64,000 bases of DNA from Cytidiella melzeri (Eukaryota > Basidiomycota > Agaricomycetes > Polyporales > Irpicaceae): assembly GCA_022592445.1 (NCBI GenBank), contig JABYQR010000220.1:1-64000 (forward strand). Direction: 5' to 3'. Shown one piece after another: positions 21,374-33,410 of the stretch. Both the position numbers and the translations under genes were made by a program. The notes beneath the pieces were generated by a model, which was not told where the DNA came from, did not search any database, and worked only from the letters and a program-made list of their open reading frames with translations. How positions within the stretch are numbered: position 1 is the stretch's first letter; each line of letters begins with the position of its first letter.

Positions 21374-22282
21374 ACACTACATAGAATCATTGAGGTGGTG
21401 GATGTTGAGTAGTGTACCTGTAGATGTTCCTAGCAAACTGTGCAACTTCAGCGCTGTAGCTCCCGACATCTATGACGGTGCGGCTGTGGAATTCTTTCGT
21501 ACACAAAAGTGTATTTCCGCCAGGCGCTTCAGCACTCAGCACTTGCGATTATCGATCCTATGTAGTACTTATGATACGACGACGACAACGTCCCACTCGC
21601 TCTTCCTATCATAAGCAGCAATCTCATCCTACACATGCCTCCCAAAAGTGAAAATGGCCGTGAGTCATCTCTGGCGATTCCTTGAACGAGTACAGTTTGG
21701 AGTAAGCAACGAGCTTTGTAGCAATTTATTATCCAACACTGGCATGTTGCAATGTTGATGCTCGTCCTCAAACAGACTGTCTGGTTCGTCCGGAGTCAGT
21801 GATAGTCTCGCCAAGATATGCCAATGCGACGCCCATGTTTTCTGAGTCAATCTCGAACGTAGCGGAAGACATGATGCACCTGGTTACCGCGACCAGGCTG
21901 CACCAAGGTTAGTTGTACTGTCTGTAGATTCAAGTGTGTGTTTGATATGTAGGCAGTTCAATGTCGAAAACGTTGCAGCTGCCAAGACCGTGGTGTTACT
22001 CTCAAGACTGTGACTGCACGCGTGCGTGACAGTCTATCACCTACCCTATAAAACATTGGATAGATGTCAGTACCTGTGTATACAAACACCCAAGGTTCAC
22101 ATCGTAACAATACACTGCATTCCGTTTTCATTTCTTCTGCTACAATTTATACAGAACGGAATGGACCGAGACAATGGAGGACGACAATCTATCGAGACAG
22201 AGCTAAGGTGAAGAATGGATACAACTCTCGTGAGATCAGTGACGGTGTGGAATAAAGCACGTTCAAGCGACGGTCGTTGCGT
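21374..22282. other. Intergenic
   Basis: 3' flanks of the two convergent genes. Small open frames on both strands have no recognisable content. Confidence 0.35.
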
Positions 22283-23974
22283 TTACTTGAACTGAAAGAA
22301 CGACAGCAGTTAGCGACGAGACCTTCGATGGTACAACGCACGGTACTCACGTTCTTGCCATCGGCCCACTTCTTGCCATCGATCTCAAGGTCCCAGGCGT
22401 TGGCAGCCTCGAAGAAGGCCTTGTCGTCAGGGTTGTCAAGGTCGAGCTTCTTGAAGCTGTAAGACTCCCAGTCAGGAGCGCAATCAACAACAGGCTGGAT
22501 CTCCTGTCCGCGTGCGACGAGCGCACCGCTGATGACGGAGTTGTTCGACTCCCCGAGGACACCCATTGAGCCGAACAAATACTTGCGCGCCGCCTCGAGA
22601 CGGTTGAAGAAACCGCCTATGAGGTTCGACGACATGAAAATGGCCGTCAGCTCGTCGTTGTACTTGTAGTCTACGCGCCAGACGGAGAAGCCCTCCTTGT
22701 CGAAGCTGGAGGGAAGTTCAGAACGTGCGTGTAGTCATACAACAGAGATCACTCACTTCTGGTAGAACCATTCTAAAGATCCACCTGGGCCACGGGTCTC
22801 CTTGTTGGAGTACGCGCGCTTCCAGTCCTCAAGGTTGAACGTTGACTTGGGGAGCAGGTCAAGAGGGTTCTTGGCCTTGGGCTCCTCCTTGGGAACGAGG
22901 TCATCGTCTTCTTCTTCTTCCTCCTCCTCCACTTTCTTCTTGGGCTTCTTCTCGGCTTTGGGTGCGGGGGCGGGAGCAGGTTTGGCCTCCTTCTTCTCCT
23001 TGGCAGGGGGAACGAACTGAAGAGCCTTCTCAGGATACTCAATCGGACCGAAGATATCCTTCAACGAAGGTTGGTTCACAATAGTCTCGGCATGGCGGAT
23101 AACATTGGGGAATTTTTTGCGCAGCTCCGCGTCCAATACGACACGGTTGGCGTTAATGAAGACGGACGCAAGGGTAATATCCGCAAGGCTGATACGTTCG
23201 CCGACAAGGAATGTACGAGTAGAAAGGTGGGATTCTACGGTGGTCAACCCGCGAAGAGCGCGCTCAACGAAGGCTGTGTGCAACTGTTATATTCCAAGTC
23301 AGCACATGTGATCGATATTTGTTCCCGACGGCAACTCACAGGCTTGGTGTATTGCAGAATCCCGAGACAAAGCAGGTTGGCTGTGTTAGTAGGTGCTCCG
23401 ATCTCGCTATCAGCAACTGAAATCCATTGGTCTACAAGGGCGGCGGCCTTGGGATCGGATGGAAGGAGGCCAGAATTTGGTGCAAGCGATGCAACTTTGT
23501 GAAAACGGAGTCAGCAAACCGTCTTCAGAAGAAAATATGATGGGCGAGTCAGAATCTGGTTAAAGTCTCGACATGGTGGTTAAGACAGGGATAACTGATA
23601 GTGAATGTTTCTCATCACGCTCGCTCTCATGAGGAGGAGCGACATCGTCGATGTCGCTCCTCCAGACAATTATAACAAACGAAAGCTGTACTCACCGTAA
23701 CGCGCGATGGCAGAGGTCTCGAAGAGGTGGAAACCATCCTTGGTTTCGAGAGCCGGAATCTTGCCATGGGGAAACTTTGCAAGGAATTCTGGCTTCTTGT
23801 TGTCCTCGAAGTGAGTGTAGGACTCTGGCAAGTCAAGCTTCAAACCCGCAAACGCAGCAACTGCACGGATCTGCGAGACTCGGTTTTCATCTGAATCATT
23901 CTGTACGATGCAATGTGACTTACGCGCTTGCCCTGCGCCTGTTGAGGAATTGTCCAGAGTGTTCCAAGAGACAT
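22283..23974 (-). CDS. Translation elongation factor 1B gamma subunit (eEF1B-gamma)
   Basis: Six exons (23924-23974, 23696-23870, 23340-23494, 22757-23283, 22351-22705, 22283-22291) give 423 aa. Residues 1-80 are a GST-like thioredoxin fold (GTLWTIPQQAQGKR, GKIPALE, LFETSAIARY). A GST C-terminal helical domain follows (LVDQWISVADSEI, RTFLVGERISLADI). Then comes a Lys/Pro/Ala linker with an acidic run, and the EF1G domain (FNLEDWKRAYSN, WFYQ, FSVWRVDYKY, FMSSNLIGGFFNRL, YLFGSMGVLGE). It ends in the typical GK-N-FK. The last exon is only 9 nt (Phe-Lys-stop). The protein anchors the eEF1B complex that recharges eEF1A with GTP in the cytoplasm. Confidence 0.95.
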
Positions 23975-24348
23975 TTTGTTTGAAGCAGAGAGAGAATGAG
24001 TAGGAAAGAGGTGGAGGTTGCAGTTGAAGAGAAAGATGGAGACGATAGCTTTCGAATCTGAAAAATCTCAAGACACGTGGAAACATCGATCAATCTGTCG
24101 GACGGGCGCCTACGGAGCGGTCAAAATCATCTTTTCGTAGCCATTTCTTTCGGTGCTGCCTACATTATTGCAAGAAACAGGCTACATACATACAATGAGC
24201 TAATGTTATAAGTCCGAGAAGCCCCAAGAAGCCTTGAATAAAGGACCCCAAGTCGCCTCAACTCTGAGTCGGTGAACTACATAATACTGGTTGACAGTAC
24301 TAAGTTACAATGGAGAGCTATTTGATACAAATGTCAGGCCTTGGTTAC
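23975..24348. other. Promoter of the eEF1B-gamma gene / 3' flank of Pol lambda gene
   Basis: Both neighbouring genes read on the minus strand. No separate feature is seen. Confidence 0.4.
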
Positions 24349-27300
24349 CTAGTGACGGACTCGTTCATGAGGCTCCTGCCACGGAACTCCTGATCGCGAC
24401 ACATAGATGAGTCAGTCTACTTGTCTAATACCGCTCGACATAGTAACTCACCGAGAATGTGAAAAATCTCCTGCTCAGTCTCGGAGGCAAGTACTGTTCC
24501 TAAGTACCGAGGATCTCACACGTCAGCAGAGCCGAATATACCAACGGTCGCCTGCCATGACATACCGTTGCTGAGCTTCTTCTGGCGGTGAGTAGGATCA
24601 CGAATGACATCTTTATACAAGCCCCGCTGGTTCAAGGAGTAGCCCATCTTGTTGGCTTTCAGCCGCATCGAGCGATTAAACTGTAAAACAGATTATTCAA
24701 TCAATGAGGCTCATCAAACGACCCACGACTCTGAACCCACTATGTCGTCTCCCTGTCACACGAGGAAACATAAGCTTGAAAGTTGAATGAAGACATAATG
24801 GCCGCTCACCGTATAGTATAACAAAGCTGCGCCTCTTGACTCGTATGGTACGGTCAAAAAATCTGCAGACGACATTGTCCGGTCAATACCGCGTTGCGTT
24901 CCTGGTGTATTGAACATACACATACCAATACGCCTGCGTTTTCCCATCCCGTCACGTCGGCACAACCCTCGATAAGACAGCTCAAGGTCGTTCCAGTTTT
25001 CCGGAATAGACAAATGCTCAGTTATGACATTACGTCCATGTAGGTCGTCAATAAGACGAGCAAGTAAACCTACATGACATTAGTACACCCGCCGTTGTGG
25101 TAAAGTCTTTTGATGAGGAACCCACCAACGTGCGTTTTGCCGTCAGACGTTGGACGAGTGATGAGAATATCAATGTCGCCGCAGGTATCCTTTCCCCTGA
25201 TGCCATCGATAGATCAGTCGATAATTTGGGCCATATGTACAAAAAATGAACACTCGCCTCCGATAACTACCCATGATTTCTATGAACAAATGCGGGTCCA
25301 TTCGTAACGCTGTTCAGCCCCCGTCAGCAGTGACTCACATGGTGAGAGAGCTAAAACACCCACCAATTTCTTTGATGATTCCGAAAATCTCTTTGGCTTC
25401 GTTGCGGGGCATGCGAGAATTGATGTCTATGGTAAGACTGCGTTAATAAGTAGCAATCCGTAAAAATAGTGCTGGCGTTACCGTCGTAGAATTTTAGACC
25501 GATTTGTTGGGCAGAGGATAGCCGGACGCCGAATTTGCCTTCCTTGACGTCATCCAACGAGCGGCAACCGTTCACATACCACTGATATGCCGTCTTTTGC
25601 CCTGAAGATATCATTCAGCCTGTTTACGCTGGGAGGTTGTACTGACAATGACTCGCCTACGCCGTAGATGCCCTGAAAGGCCATGACAACGTATACATCC
25701 TGTGTTCGTTCATAAGAGATACGTCTCAAACTGCCTGTCTTTATGATCTCCATAATCTAAAAAGACAACGGCGAGTTCGTGAGAGGTAGATCTTCTGGTA
25801 TCATGAGACGCAGCACCGACCTTCTTCGCAGTTTTGTCGCCTACGCCACTGATGCTTCTCGCTTCCTCTTCTGATTCGATGCGCTTCTTGAATGAACGAA
25901 TGGGCCCTAGCACTACGTCAAAGACGCATCAGCTTGTTCAGTCTGATATAGATAACACGGACACAGTGGCAGCCCGCTCACTCTTCTGGTACGCATACAC
26001 ACGCCACTTGTCCTCCGGTGTCGCCTTCGCTTCGTGCAAAGCCTTGAGCTCAGCAAGCTGATCCCACAATCCAACGAATCAGATTCATCAGCTCATACAG
26101 CGGAACCATTAATCTCACCGTGTCTATGATGTCCTGATTAGGACAGCTCTGTCGTCGCTTGGCCTCCGGCTTTTTGTCGCATTGAAAGCCCTAGAACATG
26201 TCGCCGAGATGGGAACAGTATTAGCAACTCTGTCTTGTTATCACAATTCGAGCCCTAAAAATGAAGCTTCGTACCCCATTCTGTGCAGCCTCACTTGGAC
26301 CACGAGGCTCGCTGCCCTCTTCTTCTTCGCCAGAGGATACACTTTCTGCCCCTCCCTGTCCACGCAAATACTAATACACGGAGGTTTAGCGGCGTCTTGA
26401 AAGACGAGAAAAGACAAAAGGCCTCACCTCGATATCTATCGCATCCCGCGCCTCGTCGTAGAATTCAGCCAGAGGGTCCAGTTTGCCGTTCTTCAGGGTT
26501 AAAGGGTTAGCTTGTGGGACCCGCTGTTCTAGCTCTGCCCAATCGCTAAACATCAACTCAAACGTAAGCAATCATAGAACTGCGAGACTAAGTGAACAGG
26601 CATTGAGCAACAGTACCGCACCTGATCTTTTCGTCGCCGCTGTCGTTCGAATCCTCAGGATCAGTCTGTTGCGTCCGCATTGACGTGACGAGCCTTGTGT
26701 CGGCCCTGGCTGCGGGCGTCTTGGCAGGTGTTTCGGGCTTTTCTGGCGGTGGGACATAACCAGGGGGGTACGTGATGCGAGTTTTGAATGCAGGGTATTC
26801 ATGTACGGGTGCAAGCACTCGCTTCTTCGTACTTTCCTCTACCCACCGCCATCGCAATATGGGAATCTGCTTTGGAATCTCATCAAGGCTCTTGAGACCC
26901 GTGCGTAAGAGGAGTTGTTCTGGCTTTTTAACGCCCTCATGTACGACTATGTGTGTAACTCGTTCCGCGTCGAAAGTCGCAACAACAGTTGCACCGTGAG
27001 CTACCAGCTATGAATGAGCAGTGACGATATTCTACTTTAGATCTTTGCCCAAACTGAGGTAATGACAATGTTACTCACATGTTGCAGCTTCTTCCGCGCG
27101 TTCATACCAATTTCCATGGTCTCACTCGGACACAAGAACACAACAAGACCATCGAGGAACTTAAACTTTTTGCTCCGCCGCTGCATTTCCTCGTCGTCGT
27201 AAAATACGTATAGCCGATCAATGAAGTCATCCATCTCGATGCATCCCGTATCACATAGCGTCTTGTCCTCAATCTTACGGCGTTTCTCTCGGACGCTTTG

Positions 27301-28229
27301 CGTTGCAAGATTAATATCCACAGGTGCCTTCGGTCTGCCGTCCTTGTACGTTCTCTTGATCTCACTATAGCGCGGGATAACAAGTGGCGGTTTGGTGAAC
27401 GGGTTTGTGATCTTGACAGGTGCTGCTCTGGCAACTTTGCTAGCTTGCCCAGATAATTTGCTGCTCTCCGGGTCGTGCTTGCTTCCGGAAGCTATCTTTG
27501 AAGACGCAGCAGTAACACGAGGCTTAGAAGATGACGCAGCGTTTTTACCAGGTAGATCTGATCCTGGGATTGCACATTTACCAGGGTCCACCACAGGCCC
27601 TCGGGTACGCGTGGCTTTGAGCTTCTTCACACCGGTGTCACCGTCGGAGTTGTGAGCTGGCGTTTCTTTAATTTTCGTGGCCAGACCAATTTCAACTCCT
27701 CTTGATCGCGGCGGGTCCTTCGAATTCTCAGGTGCCGCAGCGCGAGAAGACAACGTGGTGTCATGACCCTGCGTAGCATTCCGCAGTCGTGTCGTATCAA
27801 GCCGACCTGTTGTACCAGTGCCCTCCGCTCTATAAGAAAAGTCAGGGCGTGCGTATCGTTGAACATGAAGAGACGCACTGCTTGTCAAGTTGACGGATGC
27901 CTGATACGGGCTGTGCCGCGGAATATGTCGCCGGTTGGTCTGAGAGCCCGTCCTCACGTAGCTGATGTCGTGGTCTCTTCCCAGGGCGAGCGGCTTCCTT
28001 GGTCAGTCCAGGCTCGTGGTCAGGGGCCCGCGACTTGCGCTTCACACTGATATCGGAAGGGTGAGGTGCAAAAGATGCAGTCAAGCAGCGTGGCGCACCT
28101 TTCCGAATTGAGGGGAGAAGGGCTCATAGACAGTTGTTGCTGGGGGATGACTGCTTGTGATTCTTTGCCCTCCGACGCCCCTGTAGGCTCAAAATGGGAG
28201 TGGCGAGTCTTCTGGTGCTCTACGGGCAA
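24349..28229 (-). CDS. DNA polymerase lambda (family X, BRCT-containing)
   Basis: A multi-exon minus-strand gene. Exons 28099-28229, 27958-28046 and 27079-27827 join in phase, and exon 4 starts at 27007. The N-terminus is disordered with a basic patch (VKRKSRAPD, GKRPRHQ). A BRCT domain spans the exon 3/4 junction (FLDGLVVFLCPSET, LVAHGATVVATF, VTHIVVHEG, RWRWVEEST). The family X core follows: helix-hairpin-helix ARSISGVGDKTAKK and FQGIYGVG, then GVRLSSAQQIGLKFYDDI, the catalytic CGDIDILITR, the third catalytic Asp in DFLTVP, and the C-terminal FNRSMRLKANKMGYSLNQRG and VPWQEPHERVR. It fills gaps in base excision repair and end joining in the nucleus. Residues 1-250 are low complexity and least certain, especially the 130-nt intron 27828-27957. 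The small exons at 24.4-26.3 kb were recognised but not all boundaries were fixed. Confidence 0.85.
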
Positions 28230-28343
28230 CTCTGATGTTGATTCATAGTGTGTGAAAGACCTTGACTCGGAGTGTTTTGGGCTACTGAAGAGCCCGAATC
28301 GTCACATGAGTGCATAGCGAGGCACTCGCAGTAGGGATTATGC

Positions 28344-29156
28344 TCACTGTATGCGCGTCTGAAGCCTCGCGATGAATTCATCTCGCGATTCGTCCGGCGC
28401 ATTCATCCGCTGCTCTAGCTCGGAAAAGAATCGTGAGAGTCGTGCAGGTTGCATGCCAAAAAGAGGTGGAGGTAGTTGTCGAGGTCGAAGAGGCCAGAGC
28501 GAGCGAGAGCCACAGTTCCGAATGGCCGCAACTGCCTTTTTGAGAATGCTCGGGTATTCCCACGGCACTGACTCGTCTGTTGTCGCCACGATATGGCCAC
28601 AATGCCTGGCCCTGTCTGGGAATTGGACGTAAAGCAAGATGACAAGATCCCAATACGTACTCTCTGCAGCTCTTTGGCTGTGTGAGCCTCCCTTCTTGTC
28701 GAGAGAACTTGGAGATACAGGCTTACCTTGAACATCAGCAACTGAAGCGCGGGAGGAAGGACTCCTTACTCATGTGAAGATGGTCCTAAAGTGCCACGGG
28801 CAAGGCAAGAAACGTTTGCAGAGCGTGTTGACATTGCGCAGGTGTTTGGAACATCTGGCAGCAACAGGCGTGAGACGCTCCTTGAATGCGCCAAAATACT
28901 GTCAAACAAGGACCCACACCAGTAGTGTGCGCACTCTGCCTCGTGTGTTGTGCGTGGCCATGGTATCCGTGGCTGTCCTCGCCTCGGGACCGCCAAGATT
29001 CCAGACCGAGAATACGCTAGAACAAATATCACCATCAGTCTCACGTATTATGTATTCTCTGTGCATGGTTTCCCATGTCTTTCCCTTCTCTCCAGCCCTG
29101 ATTTGTGTGATGAACGGGTGCGGTGCATGCGGATTGCGACTCGCTGGAACTCTCAC
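28344..29156 (-). CDS. Unrecognised gene, exon structure unresolved
   Basis: The last exon looks coding: one open frame from about 28,730 to the stop at 28,344 reads SQRAAESTYWDLVILLYVQF, DESVPWEYPSILKKAV and FFSELEQRMNAPDESRDEFI. Upstream pieces look coding too (QYFGAFKERLTPVAARCSKH at about 28,890), possibly starting from ATG 28961, but I could not join them with normal introns. The gene reads in the same direction as Pol lambda and stops 115 bp before its start. I do not recognise the family. The helical, charged C-terminus suggests a soluble protein. Confidence 0.35.
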
Positions 29157-29755
29157 TCACCCCCCCTGACGGTCATTATGCCCCCTCGCGACCATCTGGA
29201 GATGGTCGTTAAAAAGAGCCCATGAGTCTGACTTCCAATTTCGCGGACTTCTGGTCTGCCGCCACCAGTTGGACCAGTCTAAAGGGATCCCTGTTTTGTT
29301 CTCCCCATGACAAGACCACCATCTAACCAATCGGATGGGCCGTCCTTGGGCCTCTCTCCTGCTCGTACCCACCAACTCGCCCCGTTCGCAAGAGTCTTGT
29401 TCCATTTCTGGCAGAGGTATTTCACGACCACAGCCGTCTTTCGTGTCCTCCTCGACCCTCTTCCACCTTGGATTCTCCCAACACCACCCAACTGAAACAT
29501 TGCACACAGAACGCTAGTGAGTGCTAGTACTCTCCCGGTAAGTGCCAACACCCCCATCCTCGCCCCCTGAGTCATCGCAGCACACCAGAGACAATCGCGC
29601 CGTGATGTGCGGTGGTCGCGCTCTCAATTGTCGTCGGAGTTCTGATACCTCTGCTCAGCAGTCCGCCTCAAGGGTATCAAGGGCGTGTCTCTGAACCTCC
29701 GCCCTTCTTGCCCTTCAAGGATCCCCGCTCCAGCACCTCTCTCGACTCTCCATCC
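29157..29755. other. Intergenic / divergent promoter region
   Basis: Lies between the divergent unknown gene and the methyltransferase. Pyrimidine-rich blocks, no gene recognised. Confidence 0.35.
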
Positions 29756-31076
29756 ATGGCCATCCAGTATTCCCCTCGCGACCCCATGGACAGCTCTGAC
29801 TCTGACCGCGCGCGCGATTCTGATGGGGACGCGTCTGTTCGGTCTGACGTCTCTGACACCTCCTCCGAAATCACAGAATTAGACCAGACGGAGTTCCCCT
29901 CCTACTTTCAGGAGCGGAACGGCCATCTCTTCCATTCTCATGGTACATCGCCGTATCCTCTGCCTGTGGATACGTCCGAGCAGCAAGTGCGCATCTCTCT
30001 GCACTTCACACACGAAGACCGCCTGACATTATAACTTGATCACTCTCAATCAGAGACTCAACGCGCAGCATGCTTTGTTGCGCATGCTCCTCAAAGCTCA
30101 CTATCGAGGCCCAGTTCCAAAGGTGCTTCGCCAACGGGCTGGGGCGCAGAGGCGTGCTTTAGATCTTTGCACGGGGACAGGGCAGTGGTATGTGGCACGC
30201 TCCTCTGGACCCATCTTCAACACATTCATCGAGCACATCCTCTCAGGGTCCTTGACATGGCTCACGACTTTCCCCACGTGAAGTTCGATGGACTTGACAT
30301 CGGTATGTTTCTCCACAGCCATCTCCCCATCCCGAACCCCGCCATTGACCACATCTAACCCCCTCCCTTCCAGTGCCCATCGCCACCCGTCGTCCCCCCG
30401 ACAACGTCCGCTTCGAGATGGCAGACGTCAACCAGCCGTTCAGGTACGACAACGGCACGTACGATCTCGTCCACGCCAGATCAATCTCAATGGCGGTAAG
30501 GATTCCCTCCCCTCCTTCTTGTCCCTCAAACACCCCACTAGCATGTAAATGACTCCCTTCTTTCCCCATTTCCAATGCATCGCTCAGGTCTACGATTACC
30601 CCGGCGTAGTCGACCAAGTCGCCAGAGTCCTCCGTCCTGGTGGACTCTTCCTAGCAGGCGAGTGGGGTCGCTCGGCCGAGATGCGAGACGGCATGAACCC
30701 CGCCGTGCACACCCCCCACGCATGCCACTTCTACCAAACAGTCCAGCGCGCCCTCGCCTGTCGCTCAATCACCCCTGTCGCCCGTCAAATCGCCACCATC
30801 GTCCAGGATTCAGGCCACTTCGAACGTGTCAAACCTCGCGTATTTGAGATGCCTGTCGGAGACTGGCACAACGACCCCGAGCTGCGGTACATCGGATACT
30901 GGTTTAGGGAGAACCTCGTCCGGTACGCGCTCTCGATGGAAGTGATGATGATTGAAGTAGGTATGCGCCCTGCCGATGTTCAAGCCATGGTGCGTGGCTT
31001 CATTCGCGAGATGTACGAGGTTCGTGGAATGGTGTGCAAGTACTTCACCCTCCGTGCTCGCAGGGTTCGTGCTTGA
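29756..31076 (+). CDS. SAM-dependent methyltransferase
   Basis: Five exons (29756-29986, 30054-30187, 30247-30302, 30374-30495, 30588-31076) give 343 aa. The first 75 residues are acidic and Ser/Asp-rich (SSDSDRARDSDGDASVRSD). The class I fold then appears in order: motif I ALDLCTGTGQWVLDM (G-x-G loop), motif II FDGLDIVP, the acidic ADVNQPF, YDLVHARSI, and the post-motif VARVLRPGG. The C-terminal half is helical and likely the substrate lid (YIGYWFRENLVRY). It belongs to the broad LaeA/UbiE-like group common in fungi; the substrate cannot be told from sequence. No biosynthetic cluster genes are adjacent. The start at 29756 was chosen as the first ATG in frame after a pyrimidine-rich leader; the frame is open further upstream. 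Confidence 0.85.
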
Positions 31077-31357
31077 ACAAGCCTTGCTCCGGGTTGCGCT
31101 GTCAAACATGTATTGTCCTATGCTAGTATCCTGATGCTCAATGCAAATTATGCCTTATGCCATGCCATCAAACCAGCACGAGTATACATACCAGGAACCT
31201 GGCGCTCATAAGTGGACGCTTCGGCCTGAGGATGTCATCGCAAAGATATGAAGATGCGTACTTGAGATTTGCGTGGCATCTTAGTGATGCAACAGATGAC
31301 AACGTTCATTTTCAGGTAGAACGAACAAACATGATCTAGTCTAGAAGAAAGAGGGAT

Positions 31358-32846
31358 TTATAGCCCGAGATCATCTGCGTATGGCAGTGCCTTGACGTCC
31401 CCAACGGCAACGTAAGTCGGTTTTGCCTTGAGGAGCGACGATGTAGCCTGTGAAGTTCAATCTTAGCAATTGAGCTCCATTGCATCGAGGAGCTAATCAT
31501 ACCTTGGCGAACGCAGATGCATCGACCTTCTCAAGCGCTGATATAGACTCGTTGAGAGAAGCGGAAGCACCAGCAAGCACCTGTGCAAATTCGAAATAAG
31601 AAGCCTGGTAGAAACGAAGAAAACCACGTAGAACATACCTTGCTACCCAAAACCGACACTAGGCCACTGCGACTGTCGGTAGAGCTTGCAACAGCGAATT
31701 TCGCCTTCGCGACTGCCTTCTTCAAGTCCTCTGCCTTGACGTTGCTTGCCTCCTTCAATGCAGCAACGGCAGCTTTCCCAGCAACTTTGACATCCTCTGC
31801 AGTTTCACCTTGCACTAGCAGACCAAAAAGTGTCGCGTCCGAGTATGGAAGGAAGACGGTCTGAACGGATGATCCCTGAGGAATGCTGGAAGCGAGGGGT
31901 GACAAGCCCTCAGACCACTTCACAGAAGGCTGCGGATTGAGATGAGCCGCAAGAGCGGCGAGTTCGGCAGAAGGTGAGCCAGCGGTGCCGAATCCAATGA
32001 AGACCGTTTGCGCTCCGCCATGCGAGTCAACACGGGTCTCGCCGCCGTGGTATGAGGTTGGAGTAGTAGCGGGAGATGCAGCAGCGGAGAGGGAACCAAG
32101 GGACCTCTCAACGAGCTTGGTCAGAGCTTCTTGGGAGATACCAGTGCCGAGGACCGCGATGTTGCCCTTACCGAATACGGAGGACGCGTAGGACTTGACA
32201 AGGTCGACGTCAACATGACCGTGCTCCGTCGCCAGCAGCGGCGCACCGAGGCCATTGCGGAAAGCAAGTCCATGAGCGAGCTCGACGGCACGTGTAGCAG
32301 GATTGGAAAATGCAGCGGTGGACTCGGACGCGCAAAGGGGAGCAACGAATTCGAGCAGTTCGTGCCGTGTAAATTTGGCGCTCGTAATGAAGGAGGAGAG
32401 AACATCAACAAAGTATTCCCTGGCTATTGTTTGAGGTACTGTGAGCAGCAGTAGCGAGCTTGTGACTTACTCGTCGCCTCTCAAGAACTCGGCAGTCAGT
32501 GCCAAGTGCTCTCTTGACAATGCTGAGGACAGAACTCCTCCGTACAACTCCGTAGCCCGGACGGTGGCCAGTCCTGAACGCTTGCTGGTACTCTGTAGCC
32601 AATATCAGCAGGTACGCCAGATAGATCAAGATATTTCAGTACCTTGAAAGCAAAGTTTTGAAGGGCATGAGCAACACCAGGCTTGTTTTCAAATCGACTG
32701 CCGGCTTTGACGAGGAACGTTACGGAGGAGGTAGCCTCGCCATTGTCGACCGAGGCAACTTTGACGCCAGCAGAATCAACAACCGTAGCAAAGTTACGCG
32801 CAATTCGTGACGCGCTGCGCACCGCAGACGTCCTTGCTGCAAGCAT
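31358..32846 (-). CDS. QCR2: Mitochondrial complex III core protein 2 (QCR2)
   Basis: Five exons (32643-32846, 32471-32592, 31639-32419, 31503-31580, 31358-31447) give 424 aa. The N-terminus is an Arg/Ser/Ala-rich mitochondrial presequence (MLAARTSAVRSASRIARNF). The body follows the M16-peptidase-like core fold: SVTFLVKAGSRFE, HALQNFAFK, ATVRATELYGGVLSS, then the second half with TVFIGFGTAG and VQTVFLPYSDATLFGLLV. No HxxEH zinc site is present, as expected for core 2. It is a structural subunit of the cytochrome bc1 complex in the inner mitochondrial membrane. The C-terminus (PYADDLGL) is typical. Confidence 0.9.
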
Positions 32847-33410
32847 AGTGAAAGGTGGTGGAGGAAGAGTCGGTGTTAGGTACGTTGGCGCTAGTCGAGA
32901 TCCTCCCGCAATTGGCCGACGTCGGGATTACATAAGCATTGTCACGGCGCATCAAGGCGGGATCGCGACGTTCTGTGGCTGACACTGACTGACAATTTGC
33001 TGTAGCTCTTCACTGTTACAAGGTACTTGATCTCTCACAAAACCCAAAGCCGAGCGATATGCATACGATCTAATAATACACTGACATTGCAATGGCCAAA
33101 GTTACTTACTAAGTGTTAGCAGTTTCAAGGACACACCCTGCCATGAGTGCTGAGGAACACGGCGGTTTTACTGACAAGTTGCTCACTCGAGTCTCGCGCC
33201 GCTACACACGCATGCAAATAGCCATTGCATCGAAGGCTGACGACGCACAAAGTGTCAGCCAGCCGCGACCTATGTGGACATCTCCACGCTCGCAGCTTTT
33301 GTTCCCGTTCCTAAGGCCGGCTCCTACTACTTACTCTACGCTAGTCGTCGTGCACTGGCTGCTCTCCATCTCACTTCGCCTGGCGCGTGTTTTGTCCTGC
33401 TTTCTACGCT
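32847..33410. other. Divergent intergenic region
   Basis: Holds the promoters of QCR2 (minus) and the membrane-protein gene (plus). A hydrophobic open frame on the plus strand at 33,274-33,495 might be an unrecognised first exon (signal sequence) of the latter, but no splice join was found. Confidence 0.35.

Noticed and set aside
22773..23084. Low-complexity Arg/Ser/Pro-rich frames on both strands
   Set aside because: Shadows of the acidic and Lys/Pro-rich linker of eEF1B-gamma.
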